From an uncultured Pseudomonadota bacterium (GTDB taxonomy: Bacteria > Myxococcota_A > Bradymonadia > Bradymonadales > GCA-2716585), in the NCBI GenBank assembly GCA_937890335.1, contig CALBXO010000358.1:1-34001 (forward strand): DNA of 34,001 nucleotides, written 5' to 3'. How positions within the stretch are numbered: position 1 is the first letter of the stretch; every line of letters begins with the position of its first letter. The notes beneath the pieces were generated by a model. That model saw nothing but the letters and a program-made list of their open reading frames with translations. It ran no database searches and had not been told where the DNA came from. Positions 10,112-16,689 of the stretch are shown here, one piece after another. A program made the position numbers and the translations under genes.

Positions 10112-11018
10112 CGAGCTCTTTGAGCAGCTCGCCGGCGCGCCCGGCGAGGAAAGGGTCGGTGCTGGCCTCTTGCAGCATCGGGATCGCCGCCTTGCCGTCC
10201 ATGGCCAGCAGCTCCATTGCTGCGTGCTGCACGGAGGGGTGGATGTCGCGCCGCAGCCGCTCCTCGAGGTCATTTTTGCGCTCGGGCCACGCGGGTTGAA
10301 GCTCCAACAAGGCGATGCAGGCCTCGCGCACCTTGGGCTCCTTGGCGGCCAGGCCATGCCGCAGCTCCTGGTGCGCCAGCGGACCAAAGAGCAGCAGGCG
10401 CCAGGCCGCCTCCATGGTGGGGTCCTCGTCCGAGTCGTCGTCCGGCTCCTCGGCCAGCTGCCGCAGCAACGTCCGGATGCGCGGCATCTCTTCACGCAGG
10501 TTATCGCGCCGGCGCAGCCCGCGCCGCTCGACGATGATGTCCCGGAACCACGCCTGCACCACAGGGTCCGAAATCAGCACGATGGCGTCGGAGTACTCCC
10601 GCAGGTCCTCGCCGAATGTGTGCAAGAGGAACGCGGCGCGCACCACGCGGGCGCCGTCGATCTTCTCTTCGGCCAGGCACTCCCACAGGTAGCGCTTGAG
10701 CAAGGGGAGATAGCGGAAGCGCTCGAGGGCTCGCCTGTCGACACTGACGATGTGGAAGACGCTCATGACCTCCACGTCTTCCAGCGCGCCGCGCAGCTCC
10801 TCCCACTCGCGCGGCGTCAGGTGCTTGCCGCTGTGGGGGGCAAACCGCTGCGCCAACAGCCACGCGCCGCCGCTGATCAGGCAGCCTATCGGCAGCGTCA
10901 CCCAGACGGGCCAATCGCTGTCGAGGAAGATCTTGAGCCCGAAGCCCACCGCGATCAGGAACATCGTGACCGCAAAGGCCACCGCCTGAAGGCCGTAGTA
11001 TTTGATTCTCCAGTCCAT
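10098..11018 (-). CDS. Inner-membrane protein with helical (HEAT-like) cytoplasmic domain, unknown
   Basis: A 306-residue protein with two hydrophobic N-terminal segments (about 12-31 and 38-57) and a large soluble C-terminal part rich in Leu, Ala, Glu and Arg. The last 100 residues (HQELRHGLAAKEPKVREACIALLELQP and onward, with DIHPSVQHAAMELLAMDGKAAIPML) have the spacing of HEAT/PBS-lyase-like helical repeats. No catalytic motif is visible. It overlaps the hydratase gene by 14 bp, so the two are probably one operon. Its function is unknown. Confidence 0.75.
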   Translation of the reverse strand: MDWRIKYYGLQAVAFAVTMFLIAVGFGLKIFLDSDWPVWVTLPIGCLISGGAWLLAQRFAPHSGKHLTPREWEELRGALEDVEVMSVFHIVSVDRRALERFRYLPLLKRYLWECLAEEKIDGARVVRAAFLLHTFGEDLREYSDAIVLISDPVVQAWFRDIIVERRGLRRRDNLREEMPRIRTLLRQLAEEPDDDSDEDPTMEAAWRLLLFGPLAHQELRHGLAAKEPKVREACIALLELQPAWPERKNDLEERLRRDIHPSVQHAAMELLAMDGKAAIPMLQEASTDPFLAGRAGELLKELDGRR

Positions 11019-11117
11019 GCCGACCTACAGGTTTGCAGCGAAGTGGGCCCGCGTGCAATGACTTCGGCCTCAACCTTGTTACCCTCCGAACCTCGCGCCA
11101 AGCGCCCACGGAGCAAT

Positions 11118-12032
11118 ATGCGCCACATTCATCTCGTCAGGGTCGCCACAATCGGCCTCGCCCTTCTGTTTTCCGCGACGGCTCTTGCGGGTCCGAAAGC
11201 CCCCAAGAAACTCGATACCAAAGAGAAGGAAGCGCAGACCTTCCGCTACAAGCACAAGCCAGGAAGCAAGACTTCGTTCACCAACGGCGTCATTCAGGAG
11301 CTGGATCTGGAGGTGGTTGGTGGTGACATGCCGGTGCCCAACACGGCCACGCGCACGGCCATGACCGCCACGTTGGAGCTGGAGACGACCAAGGTCCTGC
11401 CCGACGGAAACGGTCAGATCGTCACGACGTACAAGGACCTGGACATCGAGATCAGCCAGGGCCCCACGGCGATCGACAAGGCCAAGCTTGCGCCAATGAT
11501 CGATCAACTCAAGGGCATCAAGAGCTCCGTGCTCATCACCCCGCGGGGCGAGCAGAAGGACCTCAAAATCGAGGGCGCGCCGGGCGCCCAGAACATGAAC
11601 GAGTCGCTGCGCAGCGCGTTGATCGGCGCCGCACCGGAGTTCCCCGTAAAGGGCATCAAGATCGGCGAGGGCTGGGAGCAGAAGATCCCTCTGAAGATGT
11701 CGCAGGGTCCCATCTCGATGGCGATGGACTTTCAGATCAAATACACGTTCCTGGGCTACACCACGGTCAAGAAGACCCGCCTGGCGGTGTTCAAGATGAG
11801 CATTGAGCTGGCGGTCAAGGGCAAGCCGGCCAGCGGATTTGGTGGCCAGACGATGAAGCTCGACGGCACAGGCAAGGGACTCGGCTACCTCTACTTCGAC
11901 CAGGAGGCCGGCGCGCTCTACAAGTCCGAGGTCGAGATGAGCCAGGTCATCAACATGGACGTGAGCGCCCAGGGCCAGAGCCAGAAGATGCGGATGTCCA
12001 TGAAGACCGAGGCCACGATGGCCCGCAAGTAG
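11118..12032 (+). CDS. Exported protein of unknown function
   Basis: A 304-residue protein with a clear Sec signal peptide (HLVRVATIGLALLFSATALAG, predicted cleavage after ALA near residue 24). The mature part alternates polar and hydrophobic residues like a beta-rich periplasmic protein (TATLELETTKVLPDGNGQIV; MKLDGTGKGLGYLYFDQEAG) and resembles DUF6263-type secreted proteins, but I am not sure of that. The frame is open far upstream; the start at 11118 is chosen because the signal peptide begins there and GGAG lies just before it. It is divergent from the membrane protein at 11018. Confidence 0.85.
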   Translation: MRHIHLVRVATIGLALLFSATALAGPKAPKKLDTKEKEAQTFRYKHKPGSKTSFTNGVIQELDLEVVGGDMPVPNTATRTAMTATLELETTKVLPDGNGQIVTTYKDLDIEISQGPTAIDKAKLAPMIDQLKGIKSSVLITPRGEQKDLKIEGAPGAQNMNESLRSALIGAAPEFPVKGIKIGEGWEQKIPLKMSQGPISMAMDFQIKYTFLGYTTVKKTRLAVFKMSIELAVKGKPASGFGGQTMKLDGTGKGLGYLYFDQEAGALYKSEVEMSQVINMDVSAQGQSQKMRMSMKTEATMARK

Positions 12033-12053
12033 CCACCTGCGCGGCGCGGCCCT

Positions 12054-12146
12054 GTGGTCGTTCGCTTCTGCCTCTACGGTTTCCTCAAGAATCAGCGGTA
12101 CTTCGAGTCGTTCCTCGCGCTGGCGCTGCTGGCGCGTGGGCTCGCC
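12054..12146 (+). pseudogene. Remnant of an MFS transporter N-terminus
   Basis: From the GTG at 12054 about 30 codons read VVRFCLYGFLKNQRYF then ESFLALALLARGL, which matches the characteristic start of a group of MFS transporters (…YGFLKNQRYFEPFL…L…GLSF). Similarity stops abruptly after GL; the frame continues as Arg-rich sequence without membrane segments to 12431. A TSGAL a few codons on may be the decayed SGALAD/GRRR loop, which would imply an internal deletion. I read it as the fossil 5' end of a lost gene; a short functional ORF is less likely. Confidence 0.5.
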
Positions 12147-12279
12147 ATTGTCACGAGCGGCGCTCTGCGCCCGCGGTGGGCCACCGTCCCCGGACTCGGT
12201 CGGCTTTGTGCGCGTTGGCGCCCAGCCGTGGGCGTGCCGTGTGGGCGCTGGGTTGGGCGTCGTCGCAGAAAAAGCACCA

Positions 12280-12316
12280 AAACCCCGGCGCTGACAAACG
12301 GCCAGCGCCGAGGTTT
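12280..12316. terminator. Strong bidirectional hairpin
   Basis: AAACC-CGGCGCTG and CAGCGCCG-GGTTT pair over 13 bp with one C/A mismatch and a 9-nt loop (core 12286-12293/12303-12310). It looks like an intrinsic terminator with a short U-run. It sits directly upstream of the ribosome site of the small ORF at 12334, so an attenuating role is also possible. Confidence 0.5.
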
Positions 12317-12333
12317 CGGCGAAAGGAGGAGAG

Positions 12334-12456
12334 ATGGACAATCCCACGTGGGAATTTCAATCCCGACGCGCAGTGCGCCGGAATCGCGGACGGTCCCCCG
12401 CCCGCATTCTTGCGGTCCCCGGCTCCCGTAAGGAGACGCGAGGACCTGTTCTGTAA
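12334..12456 (+). CDS. Possible 40-residue basic microprotein
   Basis: The ATG at 12334 is preceded by AGGAGGAG at ideal spacing, the best ribosome site in this 1-kb gap, and the frame runs 40 codons to TAA at 12454-12456. The product begins MDNPTWEFQSRR and is rich in arginine (10 residues), with neither signal nor membrane segment. Against it: third-position GC is only about 62%, well below neighbouring genes, and nothing is recognisable. It ends 2 nt before the hairpin of RNA element A, so it may be a leader ORF whose translation affects that structure. Confidence 0.35.
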   Translation: MDNPTWEFQSRRAVRRNRGRSPARILAVPGSRKETRGPVL

Positions 12457-12458
12457 AC

Positions 12459-12551
12459 GCGGGCCCTGCGGCTCGCGGTATGTCTAGCTCAGGAAAGTGC
12501 CAGGGGAACGGGCGCTCCTAAAGGAACTCACTTTCTGTTTCCCTTTAGAGC
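12459..12551 (+). ncRNA. RNA-like element, copy A
   Basis: In order: a 7-bp stem GCGGGCC/GGCTCGC with a 4-nt loop (12459-12476), 13 nt, a 24-nt block at 12490-12513 (starts CAGGAAAGTG, ends GGGGAACGGGC), and a following stem GCTC-TAAAGG/CCTTTAGAGC (10 bp, one bulge, ending near 12551). Within the 24-nt block AGTGCC and GGCGCT can pair around the loop AGGGGAACG. The 24-nt block recurs at 23498-23521 with one mismatch, after a hairpin at the same 13-nt distance. I do not recognise it as any riboswitch class I know. Confidence 0.5.
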
Positions 12552-12575
12552 AACCGCTGTGCCACGTCTGTAAGT

Positions 12576-12590
12576 CGTTGATTTACAACG
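12576..12590. promoter_or_regulatory. Palindrome CGTTGATTTACAACG
   Basis: An inverted repeat CGTTG/CAACG with a 5-bp centre. It shares AAGTCGTT-GAT and CAACGG with the palindrome at 12907-12921, which suggests a common binding site in this gap. Confidence 0.35.
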
Positions 12591-12654
12591 GCTTTCAAAT
12601 ATCGGGCGAGGTTGGGACGGGTGAGATGGCAGACCAACTATGACGTCGGTGTCA

Positions 12655-12682
12655 CGGGGTGGCGTAGAAACGTGGCACCCCG
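12655..12682. terminator. Hairpin downstream of the microprotein gene
   Basis: CGGGGTG/CACCCCG with an inner CGT/ACG pairing forms a compact hairpin just past the stop of the minus-strand microprotein gene. There is no U-run; it may be a weak terminator. Confidence 0.35.
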
Positions 12683-12689
12683 AACGGCT

Positions 12690-12803
12690 CTACTGCACGG
12701 GCAGGAGCAGCGTCATCGCGGCGGCGAGCAGAATGACAACGGACTGAAGGACCAGCAGCATGAATGCTGGGTTGGACATGTGGTGACGGAGCTTGGCGAT
12801 CAT
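12690..12803 (-). CDS. 37-residue single-pass membrane microprotein
   Basis: The ATG at 12801-12803 opens 37 codons ending in TAG. The product has a short basic N-terminus (MIAKLRHHMSNP) and one strong hydrophobic helix (FMLLVLQSVVILLAAAMTLL) ending LPVQ. Third-position GC is about 84%, like real genes here, and AAGGAAGAG lies just upstream as ribosome site. A sigma-54-like promoter (12882-12896) is correctly placed about 70 bp upstream. Single-helix proteins of this size usually modulate a membrane partner, but no partner is evident. Its function is unknown and it is too short for ordinary gene finders. Confidence 0.5.
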   Translation of the reverse strand: MIAKLRHHMSNPAFMLLVLQSVVILLAAAMTLLLPVQ

Positions 12804-12881
12804 GTTCTTCTCTTCCTTGAATGAGAGGCAGACCTACGCGTCCAAGCGTTCGGACGGACCGTGCCTTCGCGGCGCCTTATA

Positions 12882-12896
12882 TCAAGGATGGTGCCA
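12882..12896 (-). promoter_or_regulatory. Sigma-54-like promoter of the microprotein
   Basis: The minus strand reads TGGCAC, 5 bp, TTGAT: correct -24/-12 spacing, but with GA instead of GC at -12. Predicted start is near 12870, 67 nt before the microprotein ATG. The palindrome at 12907-12921 lies directly upstream. Confidence 0.4.
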
Positions 12897-12906
12897 ATGT
12901 TGAAGT

Positions 12907-12921
12907 CGTTTGATATCAACG
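12907..12921. promoter_or_regulatory. Palindrome around TTGATATCAA
   Basis: CGTTTGATATCAACG contains a perfect 10-bp palindrome and resembles the site at 12576-12590. It lies about 10 bp upstream of the -24 element of the sigma-54-like promoter and about 130 bp upstream of the plus-strand lipoprotein gene, so it could serve either direction. Confidence 0.35.
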
Positions 12922-13049
12922 GTTTACGGCGCATCGGTCACGACAGGGACTTTGGTTTGTACAAGAATGAGAGACGGAATCTTCTATTGAGTGGCAAATC
13001 GAGGGCGGCCGGACCGCGCGAGCCGAACTTGAGGCGGGGGATCTATCCT

Positions 13050-14327
13050 ATGACACGGATGTCGGTGGTGCTGTTTGTGCTCGTCAGTGTCGCTGTCGGT
13101 GGGTGCAAGTCAGACGAATGTCAGCGGTTGCGGGGCGACTACGCGCGCCTGGCGGAGGTCCAGAAGGAGCGTTTCGCGCGCGTCGCCGACAACGCCCCGG
13201 TACAGATCGGGCTGCAAGTGCACGAGCAGCTGCTGACCGATGTGGTTCACGACGCGCTGACCCAACGCAAGTCCATCTACCGGGCCAACGAGACCGTCGC
13301 TGGGGGGAACCGTCTGCTGGCGAACATCTCGTTGAGCCGGGCCACCGTACGTTTTGGGCGCGACTGCGGAGACTGCGTCGAGATCGATGGGCGCCTCGCG
13401 ATGAAGTCCACGATCACGGCAGGGGGCATCAATGTGTTCCGCGGCACGGGCGGAGCCGATCTGGTCGCGCAGGTGCCGCTGCGATTGGACCTGGACGGGG
13501 GTGAGTCCAAGCTCATCGTCGATCTCAAGCGAATCAACATTCGAAAGCTGGCGGTCCGTGGCGCCGGGGGGCCGCTACCGTGGAATCGAATTCTGGCGGG
13601 TGCGGCGCAGGACCTCCTTCGCTCGGCCGGTACGGAGATCACCGTCGCGAGCTGGAAGCCGCTGGCCGCGCCGGGCACGACGGTCAAACTGGCGGCGCGC
13701 GAGCTGAAGATCTTTCGAAAGGAGGGGACGGCGTGGATCGGCTTTGCCGTCGACGTGCCGACGGCGGGCCCAGCGCTGGAGCCCGAGGCCACCCTGCGCC
13801 GAAAGGAGTCCGTGGCGGTCTCGTTCACCGGTGACGTCCTCACGCGGCTGACCCAGGAGATGTTGTTGTCGGGCGCCGTTCCTGCGCGGCTCGACGATGA
13901 CTTCAAGCCGGCCAAGGGCGGGCACCACCACGTGACGGTCGAGCGGGTCGTTCCCGACGATGACGGGATGCTTACCGATTTCACGATCTGGCGCCTGCCG
14001 CCGGACGACGACGCGTGTTACAGCGCCAAGGTGAGGGCGCGGACGCTGCTTCAGGTCAAAGGCGGGCACGCTGTGGGCCAGACGCCGATCCATCTTCGCA
14101 TGACCGACGGCGAGGTGCTCTCAACCGAGGGCGACGACGGCCTGCTCCAGATCGGATTGTGGCTTCGCTCGGTGTTTGTCTCGGACACGCTGGAGGCCCA
14201 GGGCAAGCTGCTCGCGGGGACGACGTTTGAGTTCGGGCCCGCCGGGAAGCTGCATGTCGACGTCCAGCGAATTGAGTACGGCGTCGGGCGCGTCAGCGTA
14301 GCCGGCGCCCTCGCCGCGGCTCCCTGA
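13050..14327 (+). CDS. Lipoprotein of unknown function
   Basis: A 425-residue protein with a lipoprotein signal (SVVLFVLVSVAVGGC, lipobox cysteine C19). The mature part is predicted beta-rich, with charged/hydrophobic alternation and a CGDC pair near residue 110. I do not recognise the family. The start ATG at 13050 has GAGGCGGGGG upstream; the ATG at 13059 is an alternative. The frame is open back to 12861 but the lipoprotein signal fixes the start. It ends 13 bp before a convergent metallopeptidase gene. Confidence 0.85.
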   Translation: MTRMSVVLFVLVSVAVGGCKSDECQRLRGDYARLAEVQKERFARVADNAPVQIGLQVHEQLLTDVVHDALTQRKSIYRANETVAGGNRLLANISLSRATVRFGRDCGDCVEIDGRLAMKSTITAGGINVFRGTGGADLVAQVPLRLDLDGGESKLIVDLKRINIRKLAVRGAGGPLPWNRILAGAAQDLLRSAGTEITVASWKPLAAPGTTVKLAARELKIFRKEGTAWIGFAVDVPTAGPALEPEATLRRKESVAVSFTGDVLTRLTQEMLLSGAVPARLDDDFKPAKGGHHHVTVERVVPDDDGMLTDFTIWRLPPDDDACYSAKVRARTLLQVKGGHAVGQTPIHLRMTDGEVLSTEGDDGLLQIGLWLRSVFVSDTLEAQGKLLAGTTFEFGPAGKLHVDVQRIEYGVGRVSVAGALAAAP

Positions 14328-14340
14328 CGGCGCGCGCGGC

Positions 14341-15744
14341 TCAATACAAAGCGATGCGGCGCGCGTCCCAGATGGCTTTGCGGAGGTTGCGCGAGGGCGC
14401 GTCGGCGGGAAGGCCTGCGGTCCAGACCACCCAACTGCCCCAGCGCTCGATGGTGAGGCGCTCCTCCCCGTCCGTTCCGCACACGAACTGGCCGTGGGCG
14501 CCCCGGCGTACGGTGGCGTCAAAGGAGGGCCGGTGCGCTGCGGTGGCGCGCTCGAGCGCGCCGGCAAACTCGATGGCGTCGGCCTCTGAGTCCCACACCG
14601 AGGCGAGCACGCCGAGTACCCGGCCGTCTGCGTGCCGGAACCCCAGGATGCGGTCGCCACCCCAGCCCGCCGCGGCGCGGGCAGCGCTGTCCTTGTCCAG
14701 CCCCAACTCGACGAGCCAAAGGCCCAGCTGCAGCTCGCCCATGACGTTGTCGTAGATGGGCGCCCACGGCCCAAAGCCGCCGATGGCCGCGGCCTGCGCC
14801 AGCGCGTTCGCGTCCAGGACGACGCCGATAGGGGCTTCACCGGCCAGGTATTTGTCGGGGTGGAGGATGTGTTCGGTCGAGCGTGGCGGGTCCGCGTACG
14901 CGGCGTTGACCTTGTCCCAATCGCCGGTTCCGCGCCGTAGTGCCGCGACAAAACCCATGCCCCGGAGGTAGGGGAACACCAGCAGCTGACCGAGCCACGG
15001 TGGCGCCGAGGCGAGGGTGGGCGACTGACCCATTGCGCCGGGGTCCATATTCTCGAGCATGGGGGTGATGAATGAGTCGAAGAGGGGCGAGTCGATCAAG
15101 CTCGTATTGGCCGGGAGCAGGCCGTTTTCCTGGTAGGTGAAGTCGAACATCAGGATCGTGGCGTCGCCCTCCACCAGGGCCGACGTCGCCAGAGAGAAGT
15201 CGTCGTTGCGCTCCCTGCCAAACGGGCCGGTCCTGGGCGGGATGACGGTGGCGAGGTCGAAGTGCTGGTCCTGGATGCCGTGGAAGATCTCGTGGGCGAT
15301 GGTGATCCGCTGCGTGGCCGGGTCGGCGCCCTGGATGAGGTAGAGCTCGTCGGTCTCGTGGTCGTAGAAGCCGGCGATCTGCTCCGTGAGGAGCTCGACG
15401 ATGAGTTTTCCGTAGTCGGTCCCGGGCGCGAGCATGCCGAGCCGCACCAGCATGTCGCCGTCGTTGGCGATGCGCTCGGCGGAGTACTCTTCGGCGAGCT
15501 TGGTCTCCACGACGGCGCGCAGCTCTTCCCGGCTCTTGAAGCCGTTGGTGATCATGCCTTTGGGCGGCAGGCCTCGGATCTGCCCCACGCGCTCGGCGAT
15601 CGTGTTCGCCTCGTCAAGGATGTCCTCCGCCCCGGCGTGCGCGGGCACGAACACCCAGAAGGCGAGCGCCAGAAGGCACGCGCTGGCCGGAACCTTGGGT
15701 CGCGATTGTGAGCGAGCGGGCCATTGGGTCATAATGCTGACCAT
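14341..15744 (-). CDS. Secreted putative zinc metallopeptidase
   Basis: A 467-residue protein with a signal peptide (ACLLALAFWVFVPAHAGA). It carries the zinc motif HEIFH at 151-155 in ITIAHEIFHGIQDQHFDL, preceded by AGFYDHETDELYLI and followed by LVEGDATILMF, whose E192 is the probable third ligand, so a HExxH plus downstream Glu (gluzincin-like) site is complete. Similar proteins are common as uncharacterised exported proteins in Myxococcota. Either Met1 (15742-15744) or Met5 (15732) could start; AAGGA 11 nt upstream of Met1 favours the former, and that codon overlaps the start of the divergent gene. Confidence 0.8.
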   Translation of the reverse strand: MVSIMTQWPARSQSRPKVPASACLLALAFWVFVPAHAGAEDILDEANTIAERVGQIRGLPPKGMITNGFKSREELRAVVETKLAEEYSAERIANDGDMLVRLGMLAPGTDYGKLIVELLTEQIAGFYDHETDELYLIQGADPATQRITIAHEIFHGIQDQHFDLATVIPPRTGPFGRERNDDFSLATSALVEGDATILMFDFTYQENGLLPANTSLIDSPLFDSFITPMLENMDPGAMGQSPTLASAPPWLGQLLVFPYLRGMGFVAALRRGTGDWDKVNAAYADPPRSTEHILHPDKYLAGEAPIGVVLDANALAQAAAIGGFGPWAPIYDNVMGELQLGLWLVELGLDKDSAARAAAGWGGDRILGFRHADGRVLGVLASVWDSEADAIEFAGALERATAAHRPSFDATVRRGAHGQFVCGTDGEERLTIERWGSWVVWTAGLPADAPSRNLRKAIWDARRIALY

Positions 15745-16672
15745 GAGTCAGCGTTTCCTTGTTTGCAAGCTCGTTTTGCTCCTCGTCAGCCTCGGTGGTT
15801 GCGGCCTCGACATCACCTTTGAAGGTGAAAACCGCGACCTGCTCGAGCGCTATGATCCCGACGCGGGTGTGGCGGCGGCCGATGCGGCGCCGGACACCGG
15901 TGAGACGTCTTTCACCGCGCTGGATCATGCGGCTTGGGGTGGGGTTCTGAGCCTGTACATCCAGGCCGCATGCTTCGACTACGACGGGCTGATTGCCAGC
16001 GATGAGGCGCAGGCGCTGCTGGACGAGTACCTCGCGCAGCTCGAGCGCGTGGATCTCGGTGGGCTGGACGTGGAGGAGCGCGAGGCGCTGTGGATCAACG
16101 CCTACAACGCGATCACGGTCCGCGGTGTGATCGCCGCTCGCGCCGAAGAACCTGCGTTCCGCGTCGATGAGGACGGGTTTGCCTTCTTTCAGGTGCAGCG
16201 CGCCCGCGTCGGTGGACTTCATGTGAGTCTCGACATGATCGAACATGTGATCCTGCGCGGCGATGCCTCGCACGCGTCGATCGCGGCTGTGGACGAAGCG
16301 ACGCGCACCGCCGCGTTGGCGGAGCACGACCTGATTGGGGCCTTCGACCCGCGCGTTCATTTCGCGCTGAATTGCGCGTCGCGGTCGTGCCCCAACCTGC
16401 GCTTCGAACCGTACCTCGGGCCCACTCTGGACGCGCAGTTGGCCGCGCAGACCACGGTGTTTCTGGACGACGCCTCCAAGGGGGCCGGCCCGGATGGCAT
16501 CAGCTCGCTCTTCTTGTGGTTTGGCGGCGATTTCTCCGCCGTAGCACCGGTGGACGACTTCATCGCCATGCACCGCACCGACGGGCTGGACGGGGTCGAT
16601 ACGGACACGTACCTGGATTACCTGTGGTCGCCCAACGACGTGGTCGACGGGGAAGTTGCCTGTGGTGAATAG
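15743..16672 (+). CDS. DUF547-domain lipoprotein
   Basis: A 309-residue protein with a lipoprotein signal (LVCKLVLLLVSLGGC, lipobox C20). The DUF547 signatures are clear: LWINAYNAITVRGVI, and HFALNCASRSCPNLRFEPY with two cysteines, then FLWFGGDF. The family is widespread and of unknown activity. Start ATG at 15743 (or the in-frame ATG at 15734) is next to, and overlaps, the start of the divergent metallopeptidase gene. The ribosome site is poor. Confidence 0.85.
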   Translation: MSQRFLVCKLVLLLVSLGGCGLDITFEGENRDLLERYDPDAGVAAADAAPDTGETSFTALDHAAWGGVLSLYIQAACFDYDGLIASDEAQALLDEYLAQLERVDLGGLDVEEREALWINAYNAITVRGVIAARAEEPAFRVDEDGFAFFQVQRARVGGLHVSLDMIEHVILRGDASHASIAAVDEATRTAALAEHDLIGAFDPRVHFALNCASRSCPNLRFEPYLGPTLDAQLAAQTTVFLDDASKGAGPDGISSLFLWFGGDFSAVAPVDDFIAMHRTDGLDGVDTDTYLDYLWSPNDVVDGEVACGE

Positions 16673-16689
16673 GTAGGGAGTCTGCGGGG

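Noticed and set aside
12459..12551. Element A/B as c-di-GMP, cobalamin, SAM or ZTP riboswitch, RNase P or tmRNA
   Set aside because: I compared remembered consensus cores with both copies. GGAAAGUCC recalls RNase P and the GNRA hairpin recalls the c-di-GMP class, but the remaining conserved parts do not match.
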